From NCBI RefSeq assembly GCF_000499385.1, contig NW_013654609.1, forward strand, positions 50,843 through 114,842: a stretch of DNA of 64,000 nucleotides. The letters run 5' to 3'. Every line of letters begins with the position of its first letter. The stretch's first letter is position 1. The stretch is from Eimeria necatrix (taxonomy: Eukaryota; Apicomplexa; Conoidasida; Eucoccidiorida; Eimeriidae). Below the pieces are notes generated by a model. It made no database searches. It had not been told where the DNA came from and was given only the letters and a program-made list of their open reading frames with translations. The position numbers and the translations under genes were made by a program. This document shows, in pieces, positions 35,745 through 47,401 of this stretch.

Positions 35745-38291
35745 TCAACCATCGGGGCCTGTCGCTACAGAAGCCGCCTTGCTCCTAGCCCCACTTGCAG
35801 CCTTTGCTATTTCGTCAGCGAAGCACCAGGGTGCTTGTGAGAGGAGCTTTCGTTGCTTCATCTCCCTCAGTTGATCATCCCTCGGGGTAAGATCCCCAGG
35901 GTTGGCAGTTTCAACGCTGACGGTGTGATGCAGCCTGAGGAGATCCTTCAACACGTTGATCTCATGCAGAACAAAGCGCCATCGTTCTTCCACTTGTCTC
36001 CTCTCCTCATCGGTGAGGTGGGCAAAACGAAGGTCTCCTTGCTCCAACAGCTTGCGCCTCCGCCTCTGAAAGTTCTCCCAACAGTGCAGCAGAAGTTCCG
36101 CTGCGGTGAAGCCCTTGCGTGTGTGCCGGGTGTAGGTACAGGAGTCGCAATGGGACAGCAGTAAGAGGAGCATTCCCTGGGCCTTTTGCACCCTCCGCAT
36201 TAGTTCTCCAGGGAAGAGAAAGATGTCGTTACCTTCAAGTGTCGAAGAAGGAATCCGTATATCCACCGGAGCCTCTTCAGGGATCAGGCTCGAGCCACTT
36301 AGAGTGTACGTGCCTCTCGCAACGGACTCCAAAGAGAGCCCGTGCAAGGCAATTGCAGCAAGGTCTCCTTCCCAGGCGAGTCCCCTAAATAGAGGCCTTG
36401 TCTGCCTGAGCACTCCCGCCGCTATTGCATGCAGTACCGTCATGCCTTCATCCTTCGTTACAATGTTGCAGTTAGCTCCCTTTTCCAAAAGTACAGAGAA
36501 AACAGCATCTTGCAGCCAATAGGCAGCAAGTACAAGGGGCGTCTCTCCAGTAAGCGTGGCTGCATTGATGTTTGCTCCGTGCTCTAGCATCACCCTGACG
36601 GTCTCAGGATCCCCAGCTACGCAGGCCAGGTGTAGCGCAGTGGCGCTCTCCGCATTCAAGGCTTCTACTGCGCCTCCAGCCACCAGCAGCTGCCGGCAAA
36701 GGCGAGCTTTCCCATTGCTGGCAGCAAAGTGAAGTGGGTAGCTTCTCCCTAGAAACCGATGGGATGATGCGGACAATAACCGTTTTCTGCTGAGACCCCA
36801 TAAGGAAGACAGAGGTGGCGTACGGCTGACGCTGATGTCTTCTTTTCTGGGGCTCCCATTAGCCCCTAATTTACCCTTTGACAAGGTCTTATTTCCAAGA
36901 CCTCGCAGAGATCCTGTTCCAGTATTGGCTGCGTCCAACGAATCGCAGTGCTGCAGCATCAACCTTAGGATCGCCAGCTGCGCTACGTCTGTGCCCGCTG
37001 CTGTCTCTTCTGCGGCTTTGGAGGCAGAGCGATCAGAACTGATCTCCCAATTTTGAAAGGGAAGCCCGCTTTCGCGCGAAGCACACATTGCCAAAAGAGG
37101 AGTCATTCCCAAGGGAGATTTGGCAAACAGGTCGTATCCCATTTTCAGCAAACTGCACAGAAGTAGCAAGCAAGAGGAGAGGAACCCACTAGTTGAACAT
37201 AGCACAACAGAAATCCCAAGAGCTCCATGAGCAGAAACAACAAGTTATTGACTCCCGGAGCCAGCAAAGCACTCAAGCAGCAGTTTGATGACCGGCAGCA
37301 GCACCAACAGGAGTTGCAGCAACCGCAGCAGCACAGATACCAAGAACAGTAGCAGCCGAGTAGCTCACTGGCCAACAATCGCATCCTTAGAATATAGACA
37401 AGCAAGCCCAAGAAGGCTCAGGCCAGTGGGTAGGTGCTGCGTGCCTTTCATCGCTCTAAACAACTCCAAAGCGAGTGGAAAGTGAAGCCCACGGCGCAGG
37501 AGGGCCACAGCCACAGACATCGGGTCGCGGCAGAAGTGCTCCTTGATTTGCTGACAGCCGAAACGAACAACAACGAATAATGCAATCTTCTACACAGCAT
37601 ACTGCATGGAATTTTTGTCAGCAGATCGTCTGCAGCTCTAATTCTACTGCTTGCTTGTCTGCCTAGACAGATGCCAGCGTGCCTAGCGGCTAACGGCTTG
37701 GCTCTGTTAAGGGCCCTCACCTCTGAGCTAGCGGCCCTTGAATTGGTTGCAGCCCTGTAGAGGGCAACGAACACATCTTCTGTGCGCACGATGGGAACCT
37801 GGAGAAGGGGAGGCGTACACACGCCAAGAAGCGCAGCGAATCGACGGAGTCGAAGACTCATAACCACTGATAGGCTCGCATCGCTGCCCATGCATGCTAC
37901 ACAGTTGGACAAAGCGCAAAATAGAGGCTCCATGATCTTCTCGGAAGGGACGGAAGGTCCACGGCGGCACTGCTTCTCCAGCTGCATCGCCTGCGAGCAG
38001 CAGCAGCAGAAATGCCAAACGTAGCATCAAAAGCACTTTTGAGCTTTGTTCTTCCCGAAAAAGCCTCGACACTGCCTGCGTCGGTCCCGACCCGCAGCAG
38101 AAGCAGTTGTAGAAGCAACTCCTGCGGCGGAATATTACTCTGTAGCTCAAAAAAGAGCCACACATAATCTGTGTCATTGCTGCTGCCTTTGCCATGGCCA
38201 TGAGGCGGACCTTGTACGTGAGTTCTGCGAGCTTCAGGTAAAGGTGCGCCTTAGTCATGGATGTGGCGGGTAGGACCGTCTCCGCTGCCAT
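35745..38291 (-). CDS. Ankyrin-repeat protein, four exons
   Basis: Exons 38291-38139, 37990-37721, 37550-37369 and 37152-35745 join in consistent phases (0, 0, 2) to 670 aa. Exon 3 ends with SLLGLACLYSKDAIVG and joins HLLKMGYDLFAKSPLGMTPLLAMC in exon 4, which together make an ankyrin unit across the intron. Clear repeats follow: SYPLHFAASNGKARLCRQLLVAGG, SATALHLACVAGDPETVRVMLEHGANINA, GETPLVLAAYWLQDAVFSVLLEKGANCN and GMTVLHAIAAG. The C-terminal third is charged and partly helical (EERRQVEERWRFVLHEINVL). No catalytic domain, signal peptide or TM segment is seen. The role is probably protein-protein interaction. The gene is tandem with the SET gene upstream, with only about 220 bp between them. 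Confidence 0.82.
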
Positions 38292-38510
38292 CCCAGCTCT
38301 CCTAAGGAGAATGAGAGCCTGCAGGCATCACAAAGCAGAACCAGGGGTCATACCGCCAGCAGCAATGAGGTGTTCATTGCTGCTAGCTGATGTACCGTTA
38401 CTCCTATGCCTAGCGAAGCATGAGGGGCACTGCAAGCTTTGATACAAAGCTATGGGACCGTTCGCGCTGTTGTAAGCCAATAAACACTCGGCTTTATGTA
38501 TTCTGGACCC

Positions 38511-40652
38511 CTATGCACTTCGCAGTGCCACTGCATAGGAAACCCTCACCAATGGCACGTCCTTGCCTCCTTTTGTAGCCAAGAGTCCCGCGAGAATAGT
38601 GTTCACATTGAAAAGGACAGCATGCTGAGGATGCAGTTTGCTGCTGTAATGGTCCACGAGGTCACCATAGATTCGAGTTGCAAGCTGCTGAGACCCCTTG
38701 ATCAAGTGCGTGTCAGCTTCCGATTGTCTCTGCAAGAGGTCCCTCTCGATGCTTGCGCAGGTTAATGAAACCTTGGTGTCCGTTAGCCCGCAGCAGTTAC
38801 AAAGCCACTGTTCCTCTAAAGACGCTGCAGAAGTTGCCGGAAGCCGCCGTCCCCCCGTGCATTTTGCCTTTGCCTTTCCGAGGAGCCTTTCCCTACTGTC
38901 CCCACCGCCCGCTGTTGCAACTTTTTTCTCAGCCTTCACCTTAACCGCACTGACCCTCTCGCCTACGGAAGCTCCAATATCTTCATAAGCTTTGAGACGG
39001 GCCAACATATTCCCTCCTTTCGAGGGGCACAGGAATCCCCTGACACACTTGAAGCAGCGTATGCCTCTGAGGAGCCGTCCTCCCTCGTCGTTCTCCTTGC
39101 AGCGGATGCAACCACAGCCGAAGACTCTAGGAAATGACTCCACTGCCTTGCGTTCCTTCTGCGACTTGAACAGGTCTGCCTCAGCAGAAACACATATATA
39201 TCCACCTGCAGGAATAAAAGTTATAGCCCTCACTGCCAACTGGCCGTCCTCTTGCAAACTGACGGTTGCTGTTGGCACGCAGCTGTGGTGAAGCAGTGCT
39301 GTTGCTGGGGCAAAGACTCGCCCCAGGGTACACTCTGCGTTCCTGCGCTCTACAGCTGCTGCTGCGGATGTGGCTGAAACAAACGGGGAGTACTGCAGAA
39401 CAACCAAAGCCACGTGCATGAGTTCTTTCTCAGTGAGATACAGCAACAAGTTGGGGGGCACATTCTGCTGCAAGCGCCGAACGAGCACCTGCAATTTCTT
39501 AACTAACTCTGGCTGGCCCTTTCGTACGGCTTCTTCGTGCGAGTTCAGAGCGAACAGCTGAGTTGCCATGTCTGTATCGGCCGCGGCTCCCGCTTCTTTC
39601 CCGCTTCGCGCCACTTGTGTCTCCCGCTGCAGGGAAGCCTTGATTAGGATCCTGAAGAGGTGCAGCACGAAAGTGACCATGAAGCCTGACTCCTTTGCCA
39701 TTGCATACATTAATGGCATGCACGTACACTCTATGGCATGCAACCTCGCATTCCGCATAAGACAGTTCCACGAACAGAACACAAACGGGCAGGTGTGGGG
39801 AGAAACGGGGCATGAGTAAGCCTTTCTAGGATCCTCGCGCTCCTGGAGACAGTGAAAACATGTGCTAAAAATCTGGCCTGTCTCAAGCAGCAAAGGAGTA
39901 CAAACAAATGGCTTCTCCCTAAATATTAGGTCCCCAGGGCTCAGCTGGCGGTTAGCGAAGGCCGTTGTCTGTCCGTTCTGTCGCACAATCATCACGGGGG
40001 CCCCCTGAGGATGAAATAGAGGTGATACAGCTTTCCCAGCTGTTCCCTTGTGTGCCAAAGAGCCTGTCATCTCTGGAACTTGCAGGGCCTTGACCTTGAA
40101 CAGTAGGGGCAGCTCGCATCGCTCCATCAAGAAGTTTTCCTCGTATTGAGCCAGGAGCCGCAGCAGACGTCTATTGCCAGGGCAATTGTGAATGGCTCCC
40201 CAGAGAGCAGAAAGGGCTCCCATCTGGTTGCGTTGGTGTCCGTAAGTCTCGGCCAGCAGCACAAAGCCGTCTGCGTTGCGAGGGTTCTTATCCAGGAAGC
40301 AGCAGATCGCACCCTCTGCCTCTTTGAATCTTTTCCGCTGAAGCAGCTCAGGAAGCATTCGCTGGAGTTCGAGGATCTCTGACGTTTCTTGTTGCTCTCT
40401 CAAGCCTCGCTGCTTCTGTTCTTTGCCCTTCTCCTCTAGTTCTTGTCCCTCATCTTTAACCCCGTGTTGCTCCCGAATTTTCAGTGCCGCCTCGTAAGCA
40501 GTCAGACCTTTGTGCACCTCGTTAGAGTCTCGTGTGAACCCTGAGGCCTTCTGCTGAGCGAGGCGCTCCTCGGCCATGTCAGACAGCGTGTATAGCCTGC
40601 TAGACAGCCCTGCGCTTTGCTCCCTCCGGAGAGCAGACACCCAGGAAAACAT
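38511..40652 (-). CDS. SMYD-like TPR/MYND/SET protein, 713 aa, single exon
   Basis: Putative protein lysine methyltransferase. Residues ~100-175 form TPR-like helices (KRFKEAEGAICCFLDKNPRN; GFVLLAETYGHQ). SET starts around 220 (RQLSPGDLIFREKPF). The MYND zinc finger inserted in it begins with CFHC (~265) and continues through CSWNC to H-x3-EC. The SET core has LLHHSCVPTATVSL (~455) and VRAITFIPAGGYICVS. Post-SET FGCGCIRC is at ~515, with further Cys pairs (CFKC; CNCCG) behind it. In active SMYD enzymes the core motif is NHSC.PN; here N is H and PN is PT, so activity is uncertain. The start is the ATG at 40650-40652. Unlike the left part of the window, there are no long amino-acid runs. Confidence 0.88.
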   Translation of the reverse strand: MFSWVSALRREQSAGLSSRLYTLSDMAEERLAQQKASGFTRDSNEVHKGLTAYEAALKIREQHGVKDEGQELEEKGKEQKQRGLREQQETSEILELQRMLPELLQRKRFKEAEGAICCFLDKNPRNADGFVLLAETYGHQRNQMGALSALWGAIHNCPGNRRLLRLLAQYEENFLMERCELPLLFKVKALQVPEMTGSLAHKGTAGKAVSPLFHPQGAPVMIVRQNGQTTAFANRQLSPGDLIFREKPFVCTPLLLETGQIFSTCFHCLQEREDPRKAYSCPVSPHTCPFVFCSWNCLMRNARLHAIECTCMPLMYAMAKESGFMVTFVLHLFRILIKASLQRETQVARSGKEAGAAADTDMATQLFALNSHEEAVRKGQPELVKKLQVLVRRLQQNVPPNLLLYLTEKELMHVALVVLQYSPFVSATSAAAAVERRNAECTLGRVFAPATALLHHSCVPTATVSLQEDGQLAVRAITFIPAGGYICVSAEADLFKSQKERKAVESFPRVFGCGCIRCKENDEGGRLLRGIRCFKCVRGFLCPSKGGNMLARLKAYEDIGASVGERVSAVKVKAEKKVATAGGGDSRERLLGKAKAKCTGGRRLPATSAASLEEQWLCNCCGLTDTKVSLTCASIERDLLQRQSEADTHLIKGSQQLATRIYGDLVDHYSSKLHPQHAVLFNVNTILAGLLATKGGKDVPLVRVSYAVALRSA

Positions 40653-43600
40653 TTTCCACCGTAGGCTCCAGCAGTCATTACCCTAAGCTCTAGTTCAAAA
40701 GCACAGGAAAGTGCTCAACGAGAAAGCTCGTGCGGGCCCTCACCGGGGGGACAGGCTAGTTTGAAAAGCTTGAAGGAAGCGATATCCGCCTCTAATGTCG
40801 TGGCCTTCAAATACGCCACCGGGATAAATAATGAACGGAATAGCAAAACCATGTGAGGAAGGGGAAATATAATATATGAAATGCAATGAAACGGGTATAA
40901 ATCCCCAAGGCGAGGCTGTGGGCGGTTTGGTCTGGTGGCTAGGGACCGCAGACCACAGTTATCTAATAGTGGAAGAGGGCTCTTGTCCTAATTCATTTAG
41001 TTACGATCTTTTGAAGTAGATATCCCCGTTGCCATTAAAATAAACACAGGCTGTGGGCGGTTTGGTCTGGTGGCTAGGGACCGCAGACCACAGTTATCTA
41101 ATAGTGGAAGAGGGCTCTTGTCCTAATTCATTTAGTTACGATCTTTTGAAGTAGATATCCCCGTTGCCATTAAAATAAACAATAGGGGGGTATGAAGAAT
41201 GGGTAATCTCCGGGTACAGAAAGTTGTTCTGTCATGTCTGCCACAAGACAAAGTTGGACCCGGCAGGGCTGAGCGACGCTGTAACATCGCGAGCCCCAGC
41301 ACTACTCATCTCTGTAGCAAATAGTCACTTCAATGAATTAGGACACTGTTAGTTATGCAAAATTTACCGGCATCTTAGGCGTCCCTGTGGTTTTTGAACA
41401 GTCCCTGCCCACTAGCAGCCATGCAAGAGGGAAACAGTGAAACCGATCAGGGCAGCATTCTGCGCAGAGGCACGGCACCGTATCAGAGTAAACTGGGCTG
41501 TGAAGTATACATTTTGAGATTCTTGCTCGAATTACCACACATTTTTACATATGTGCTGAAGGTGTGATGCGGCGTGGCAATAGCCGCTAACGTACTGCTG
41601 CAATTGTCTCGGAGTAGCAGGGAAGTTCGTTACCGATAAGAAGCCCCGTTTGCCTGATTCTAGTAGCTATAGGTCCCGGGTTAAGGCTGCAAGCAGCGAA
41701 ATAACTTAGAGGCTGTCTTGCCGCCATCTGGAGAGAAGCGCAGCCCAATGGGTTCGGAAGAAATCTCCGTTGTCAATGAGTTGACTGATACCAGTAAGCT
41801 TGTTCTGCTAATTCCTCAGGAAACTTTCCATCGTCTCATCACGCTCTAGCCCACCAAGCCAAGCATATTCATGCACAAAAAGGCTCCCTAAGATTCTTTG
41901 AAGTCTGAACCACGAAGAAAAACGCAACGATTCGTAAGTTTGGGGTATATCTCTTTCCTCGAATTTCCCTGAAAAGTTATGCAGAGGGCATCTAAAGCCC
42001 TCTCCAAACTTACATTTTTCTGTCCTAGGATGTAGACTCAGTTTAGGCTCAGGCCAGTTGCAGCCCCATAGTGAGAAGGTAGTTTTCTCTATGGTTCTTT
42101 CTGCGGAAATGAACTGTATATATTTCATGTCCGCTTTTGGTGATTCCTAAAAGGCATGTCCAACTGGTGGTGGGTCAAATGATCCATAATTATTTCTTAG
42201 CTTTGCTTTGCCTGAACTGGCACTAGAACGTTTGCTGGGAGCCAGACTCCAGGTGCGGAGTGGCTTGGCAGTCTTTTTCTGGCTAGATGCTGACGAGAGG
42301 GAGCGAACGACAGCATTTTACTGGTGTCAGCTGGAATGTCCGCCAAGAAGGCGAAAGTAGCTGCGGCAACTGCTCATCAAAGCCAAAGTATAAGCCTGCC
42401 GTTTACCGAACCAATTGCCCTTATGCTTAGTTTCATCGGCAACAGCCATAGCCCTTAATGGCAAAAAGAAACCCAGTACAGCTGGCTACGTGAATCACCT
42501 CTGCAGTGCTATGTAGTGCATTCCCCTTCCCGCATTGTGGAGACCTGCTGAATGACTTACACTGCTACAGGCTCTTTGATATGATTTGCTTCGTGCTTCT
42601 TGTCTTTTCAATATTTAGTCTTGCGCTCCTACTTGCACACCCTACTCGAGGTAGCTCTGCGCCCCGCGCTGTGAAATTATCAGGAATTGTAATTTCACCC
42701 GAAAAAATTTGTTCTTCATTCGGGGCATATACTACGACGTCACCTTTTCCAGCGCGCAGAGGTGTACATCTGAATTTGTATATCTGAATTAGCTGCGGGC
42801 TACATCCAGTCAAGCAAATGAACATATTTCTGTGGACCGCACCAGTTTGCCGCTGTCAAAACAGTCGAATGATTTGGTCATTTCCCTCAGTGAGTAACTG
42901 TAACTGCAACTGGGCATCTTCGTTCCACTGCTGTTGTCAGGCGTGGGTTTGATGTATTCAAGTGTCGATAGGCACAAGACAGCTTCCTGGGAATATTGCA
43001 CGTCTCCACTGCACTGCATATTATACAACTCCATGACAACTCACTGTTTATAACATCTGCGTCGTATTTCCGCTGTGTTCTCGCCTTAGATTGACCAATG
43101 CTGCCAGCCACAGTATTAGCGCTGTTGTTTGTGGAGCAATAACAGAGCACTCGTGCTGAAAAGGGACCGTAACAAGTGGCCCTGCTGTGCTTATCCTCAT
43201 ATACTGCAGAAAACAGGCCCAAACAGATTGTCGCTTCGAATCTGCATGAAGATGTTGCGATTACCGTTCACCACCGTGCCTGCCCGGTGGTTGTTGACTC
43301 CCTGAAAATTACTGTAAATGCTTTTTATTGAAGTACGCAAGGGCACCACTGCAACCTGCATCATCGCTGCAACAATACAGAAAGGCCCAAAAAGCCCCTG
43401 TCCATGATGCTATAGGAGGTTCGCTTCACGTTGTTGGGGCTGTTGTGATATGCTTCTCACATTGTCTATCCGTACCTGCTGCATGGTGTGCCAATCGAAG
43501 TTGTGTAAATACCTGTATGTATCTATATCTGTTTTATACTTTGCTTGCGCAGGGGCTGAGCTGCTGTTCGGTATGCTAGCACGTAGCGCAGAGGCCGGTA

Positions 43601-44068
43601 GTGAGGCAGGGCCACTGTGGTCGTGCATGCAGCAACCTGCACTGTGTGATTCGGCAACACTCTTCATACCGTCCGTTTCCCACGTATAACTCTTATTTTA
43701 CCTTCTCCGCGCAGACACCTAGTGCTCCTCTGGTTGTTGCCGCAGCCTATCATGACCGCTTTGCAGTGTGGAAGCGCTCAACACTAGCACCATCTGCTGT
43801 TGCAGTATGTGGCTGACGACTGAGGAGAAATGAGGGAGACGATGCTCCAGCAACTGCTGCCGCTGTCCGCAACGTTTGCAGTCTGAGCTGCTGACGCCGC
43901 TGCTGCTACTGTTCCCGCCACTCTGACGCAGAGGGGCCGCTGCCGTTGTTCGGGCTAAAATTGGGCCGATGCGACAACGAGCGGGAAGACCGAGGAAGGT
44001 AACGCAAGGTTGCTACATTACAAGCGGTTACGTGGTGCTGTACCGCTGCAGAGCCGTAGAGGGACAGC
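40653..44068. other. Intergenic, no supported gene
   Basis: About 3.4 kb. It contains a perfect 135-bp tandem duplication and otherwise short frames. The plus-strand frame beginning at 42582 has a strongly hydrophobic start (MICFVLLVFSIFSLALLLA), which might be a signal sequence or chance. There is no partner exon. Confidence 0.4.
40913..41182. repeat. Perfect 135-bp tandem duplication
   Basis: Copies lie at 40913-41047 and 41048-41182. By eye they are identical from AGGCTGTGGGCGG through CCATTAAAATAAACA. The unit is unique-looking sequence without simple repeats. Confidence 0.93.
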
Positions 44069-44968
44069 ATGGAGTCCGCGGGCAGGATGGACTTGCCAAC
44101 GCATATTCCGTACTCTCCCCAGCCTTTGGGTTGGTCGTTTCAGACATATAACCTACTGACGCTGGTGCTGAGTTCTATTTTCATTGTTTGTTTGTTTATA
44201 ATGTACTCAATCTCGCGCACTGTTTCAATCCTACCCCATGCGTACCGCATGGTGACGTTGGAAAGACGGCGGATGCACTGTTTTGATGTTGACATCACCT
44301 CGGGGCGCCAGGCCCACAAGGTCCGCATGCTGTACATCTGGATGTTGCGGGCAGCCATACTGGTTATGTTTTGCTTTGTATGGCAGTACTGCATTCTCAC
44401 TTACAAAGCTATTGACTTCTCCCACCGCAAGGGGCCCCTCCAGCTTTACCTACATTGCGTGTTGCGGGAGAGTGACTGTTTCGGGCTACGAAACCACCAC
44501 CACTTCTTTGACTTTTATTCTAACCCCACCAATGTTTGCCTTGACTACAAGGAAATAGCCGAAAACAGAATGGAGGAGGTGATGGAGGAGATTCTCGAGA
44601 AGCACCGCTACCTGCTGTGTATTCATTTTGTTTCCCCCGATGCTATGGTGTATACTGCTGGGGTAGCCATCGCTTTTTCACTGGGGTATCTTATTTTGAC
44701 CGGCTTCGAGGTGCTGGTGTGGCTACTGTACAGATCAACCGAACGTTGGCTGCCTATCCTCATTTCCTCCATAGGTATTGCCTTCTTTGTCTTGTGGATT
44801 GGTAGCCTTTTTATTCCGCAGCTCTTCACGTTTTTCGGCTGTTGGATCAGTTTTGTGATGGTGCTCACTGTTCCGTGGATACTGTGGCTAGCGCTAGCTG
44901 CAGCTTACAATCTCAGGAAACTCCAGCACCAAAAATGGGCGCTGTGGCAGGAGCAAGCAAACCGGTGA
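44069..44968 (+). CDS. Multi-pass integral membrane protein, 299 aa
   Basis: ATG at 44069 in good context. Hydrophobic segments lie at about residues 28-50 (LLTLVLSSIFIVCLFIMY), 92-112 (AAILVMFCFVWQYC), 195-222 (VYTAGVAIAFSLGYLILTG), 228-250 (LPILISSIGIAFFVLWIG) and 256-285 (FFGCWISFVMVLTVPWILW). The first loop is basic (LERRR). Between segments 2 and 3 is a polar loop of about 80 residues with Cys residues and an acidic helix (ENRMEEVMEEILEK). The family is not recognised. The final codons AACCGGTGA could be a natural stop, or a strong donor (CG before GTGAGA) leading to a further exon downstream. There are no amino-acid runs. Confidence 0.78.
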   Translation: MESAGRMDLPTHIPYSPQPLGWSFQTYNLLTLVLSSIFIVCLFIMYSISRTVSILPHAYRMVTLERRRMHCFDVDITSGRQAHKVRMLYIWMLRAAILVMFCFVWQYCILTYKAIDFSHRKGPLQLYLHCVLRESDCFGLRNHHHFFDFYSNPTNVCLDYKEIAENRMEEVMEEILEKHRYLLCIHFVSPDAMVYTAGVAIAFSLGYLILTGFEVLVWLLYRSTERWLPILISSIGIAFFVLWIGSLFIPQLFTFFGCWISFVMVLTVPWILWLALAAAYNLRKLQHQKWALWQEQANR

Positions 44969-45060
44969 GAGTAGTAGCGCACCAAGAGGTTTTACCGCTA
45001 TTTTAATACTCCAAGAATAAGGAAAAGTACTGCTGCTATGCCCGAGCAAAGTACAGTGGC

Positions 45061-45372
45061 ATGCATGCCGTCGCACAGAGATTGTGGATAGCCATTTCTG
45101 TCACGCTTATGCTTACACCTATATCAGCATCACCCTCAAGCACACAAACACCTGCAGTGTTCAGGAGACTCCAGTGTGCGTTAGTTGCCTCTGCTCACTT
45201 TGAGCGTATAACGAAGCACTCTATTGCTGCTCGTACTGCTGATACAGCGGCGTTTCACAAATTCCAGTCGCCATTGGCGTACAACCAGCAGACTGCTACT
45301 AAGGTTGCTGCTGCTGCGGAGGCTACAAATCTCATGAAGTATTGTCTTGTGTTCGCTGAGATGCGTGGGTAG
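45061..45372 (+). CDS. Doubtful small ORF with signal-like N-terminus
   Basis: A 103-codon frame starts MHAVAQRLWIAISVTLMLTPISAS, which resembles a signal peptide, followed by a polar Ala/Thr-rich stretch. It starts 92 bp after the membrane-protein stop. There is no family match or splice evidence. It may be chance or part of the neighbouring gene. Confidence 0.22.
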   Translation: MHAVAQRLWIAISVTLMLTPISASPSSTQTPAVFRRLQCALVASAHFERITKHSIAARTADTAAFHKFQSPLAYNQQTATKVAAAAEATNLMKYCLVFAEMRG

Positions 45373-46140
45373 TTGAGACTTAGTCGGAGCTATGATCCTA
45401 TTGTTTCTGACCGCTCTGTGCCGATGTAAGTGGTCTTTGCAACTCCGAAAACGCACAAGCCCGCAAGGTGTATGGTGTAGGTTCTTAATCCATAGACTGC
45501 AGGGCTTCTGATCAGCGAACATTGCGCAGGGGGAGCCTGCTGTGAGCGTTTGTGATGCAGACCGTTGGCTCAGCTTGTAGACCGAGGAAGGCGCGGTAGC
45601 GACCCGTTGTTAGAGAAGAGAGGCCTCGGTTTGAGGGTAAGGGTAAACGTTTGCCTTCGTTTGCCCTGTTTTTCTGTATATGTCGTTGTATACTTGTTTG
45701 TTAGTTACACGAGGTTGGAGTAGGGCAAGAGTTAGCTTAGCAGCAGACAACATACGTAGCGACGCTTGCGTGGATTGTTGATGTACGTGTGTGCCTTATA
45801 TATTGATACATTCGTATATAGACCTGTGCGTACCCAAATAGATGGATTTATGCGTGCGTGTGATCGTGGCTGTTCATTGCACGTATCGTGGACATGTGAA
45901 GGTGGGACTGCTTGTAGGCACATGTTCATGTGTGATGTACGATCCGTAGATGCCCTTTACATTAGTGCCATTCTGCTGTTTGTTCTCATTGTGCACGTTT
46001 GCATAGCGATTCGTAGCTCGTTTGTGTCGTCCGATTCATCCGAATTTGTCATGTGATGCTGATTGCTGCTGAGTGCTTCGCGAGGCTTGACTGTGTGACG
46101 CTTTCTTTTTCGCGCCGCAAAAAGGGGTTTGAGTCAAATA

Positions 46141-46536
46141 ATGAGGGTTTCTAGCCGCTTCAATTTTCTAATGCAGGGTGGCCAGTGCTCCCGAGATGGT
46201 TCGGGAATGTTGGACTTGGATGTGGATATGGACGACGTCGCAGCGCTTAAGGCCTCTGAAATACGCGACGATGACTCTGAGACGAAAAACAAAAAAAAGA
46301 ATGAGGGCCATTTTGAGATTCCAAACATTAGGGAAACGTTGCAGGGCACACTCGGCCTCCGCCAGAAAAAAGACAATAGCCATCAGCAGTTAGGAGGAGG
46401 TCGCCCCCAGATGCAAGCGCAGACGCAGCAGGAGCCGCACGCGAATCGCCGTATGACTTTGGAGGGAGCGACTGAGACGGACGAGAAAGCTGGCAACAAA
46501 CCACAAGCGCAGGTCGACGCTGTGAAGACTGACTAG
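46141..46536 (+). CDS. Small acidic/polar protein or terminal exon
   Basis: The open frame is rich in Asp, Glu, Lys and Gln: MLDLDVDMDDVAALKASEIRD, then KNKKKNEGHFEIPNIRETLQG, then a Gln-rich tail ending KTD. A good acceptor (TTTTCTAATGCAG, ending at 46176) precedes GGQCSRDGSG, so this is either the last exon of a gene with an unseen upstream part or a 131-codon intronless gene from the ATG at 46141. The acceptor is phase 0 and does not match the phase-2 donor at the end of the membrane-protein ORF, so a direct fusion to it is not supported. No family was recognised. Confidence 0.45.
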   Translation: MRVSSRFNFLMQGGQCSRDGSGMLDLDVDMDDVAALKASEIRDDDSETKNKKKNEGHFEIPNIRETLQGTLGLRQKKDNSHQQLGGGRPQMQAQTQQEPHANRRMTLEGATETDEKAGNKPQAQVDAVKTD

Positions 46537-47401
46537 CCTCAGTTCACTGTATTCATCTCGATTTCGCATGTTATATTATCTGTCAGTATTTAACGAACAT
46601 GCGCGATGCTCTTTTTCCGCTTTTCGTTTTGCAGAGTGCTTCAGACCCTTGCGCGAGTGTGGAGTGCAAACCGACACAGCAGGCCTCGTGCAGACTGAAT
46701 CTCCTGTATAGGCCTTTTCGCACATGCGTATGGAGATGCGTATGCGTTTGCGATGTGCGACGAAACGCGTAGAGGTAGTAGAGTGGAGTTAAAAGTGGCA
46801 GCGAGAAGCAGTAGAACAAGTACAGGCGCAATCTGGTGTGCGGCTCTCAACTCTAGACACTTCTTAGACTTGCATAAATCGGCGCTAGCACTACCAGAAT
46901 TGTAACCGCAGTACAATGTGTAAATACGCATGTATGTTATTGCATAGTTTCGTCCGTGCCTTGCTGACAGCTGCATGCATGGGTAAATATATTTATATGC
47001 ACATCGTATATTCCTTCTTATGCATCTCTGGATGCGCTACAGTGCGCTGATCAGAGTAGAAGCTCGGCAGCTCGACTCAGCTATTAGAATAGTCACAGTC
47101 GTAATGGGTGCTCCTGCAGCTCTGCGAACGACCCAATCGTTTTTTCAGCTGCGGCGTCTGCATCAGCTGCACTGAGGCAGTCTCACGTCTCTCAGTGCAT
47201 ACTAAACTATGCGATTCCCCCACGAGCTTTGCAGTTGGTGGCATTTTCGTCGAGTAAGCAAGCTACGCTGCTGTTCAGTGTAGAGCGCGCCGTCACTGCA
47301 AAGATGTGGCAGCACCGCCGATCAGGCTAGCGCTCGCGCGCTGGATCAGGAAACAGGACCTTCTATAATCGTCCTCCGCATTGTACTGACAATCTTGAAG
47401 T
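46537..47401. other. Intergenic, no supported gene
   Basis: Only short, low-quality frames. Confidence 0.35.
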
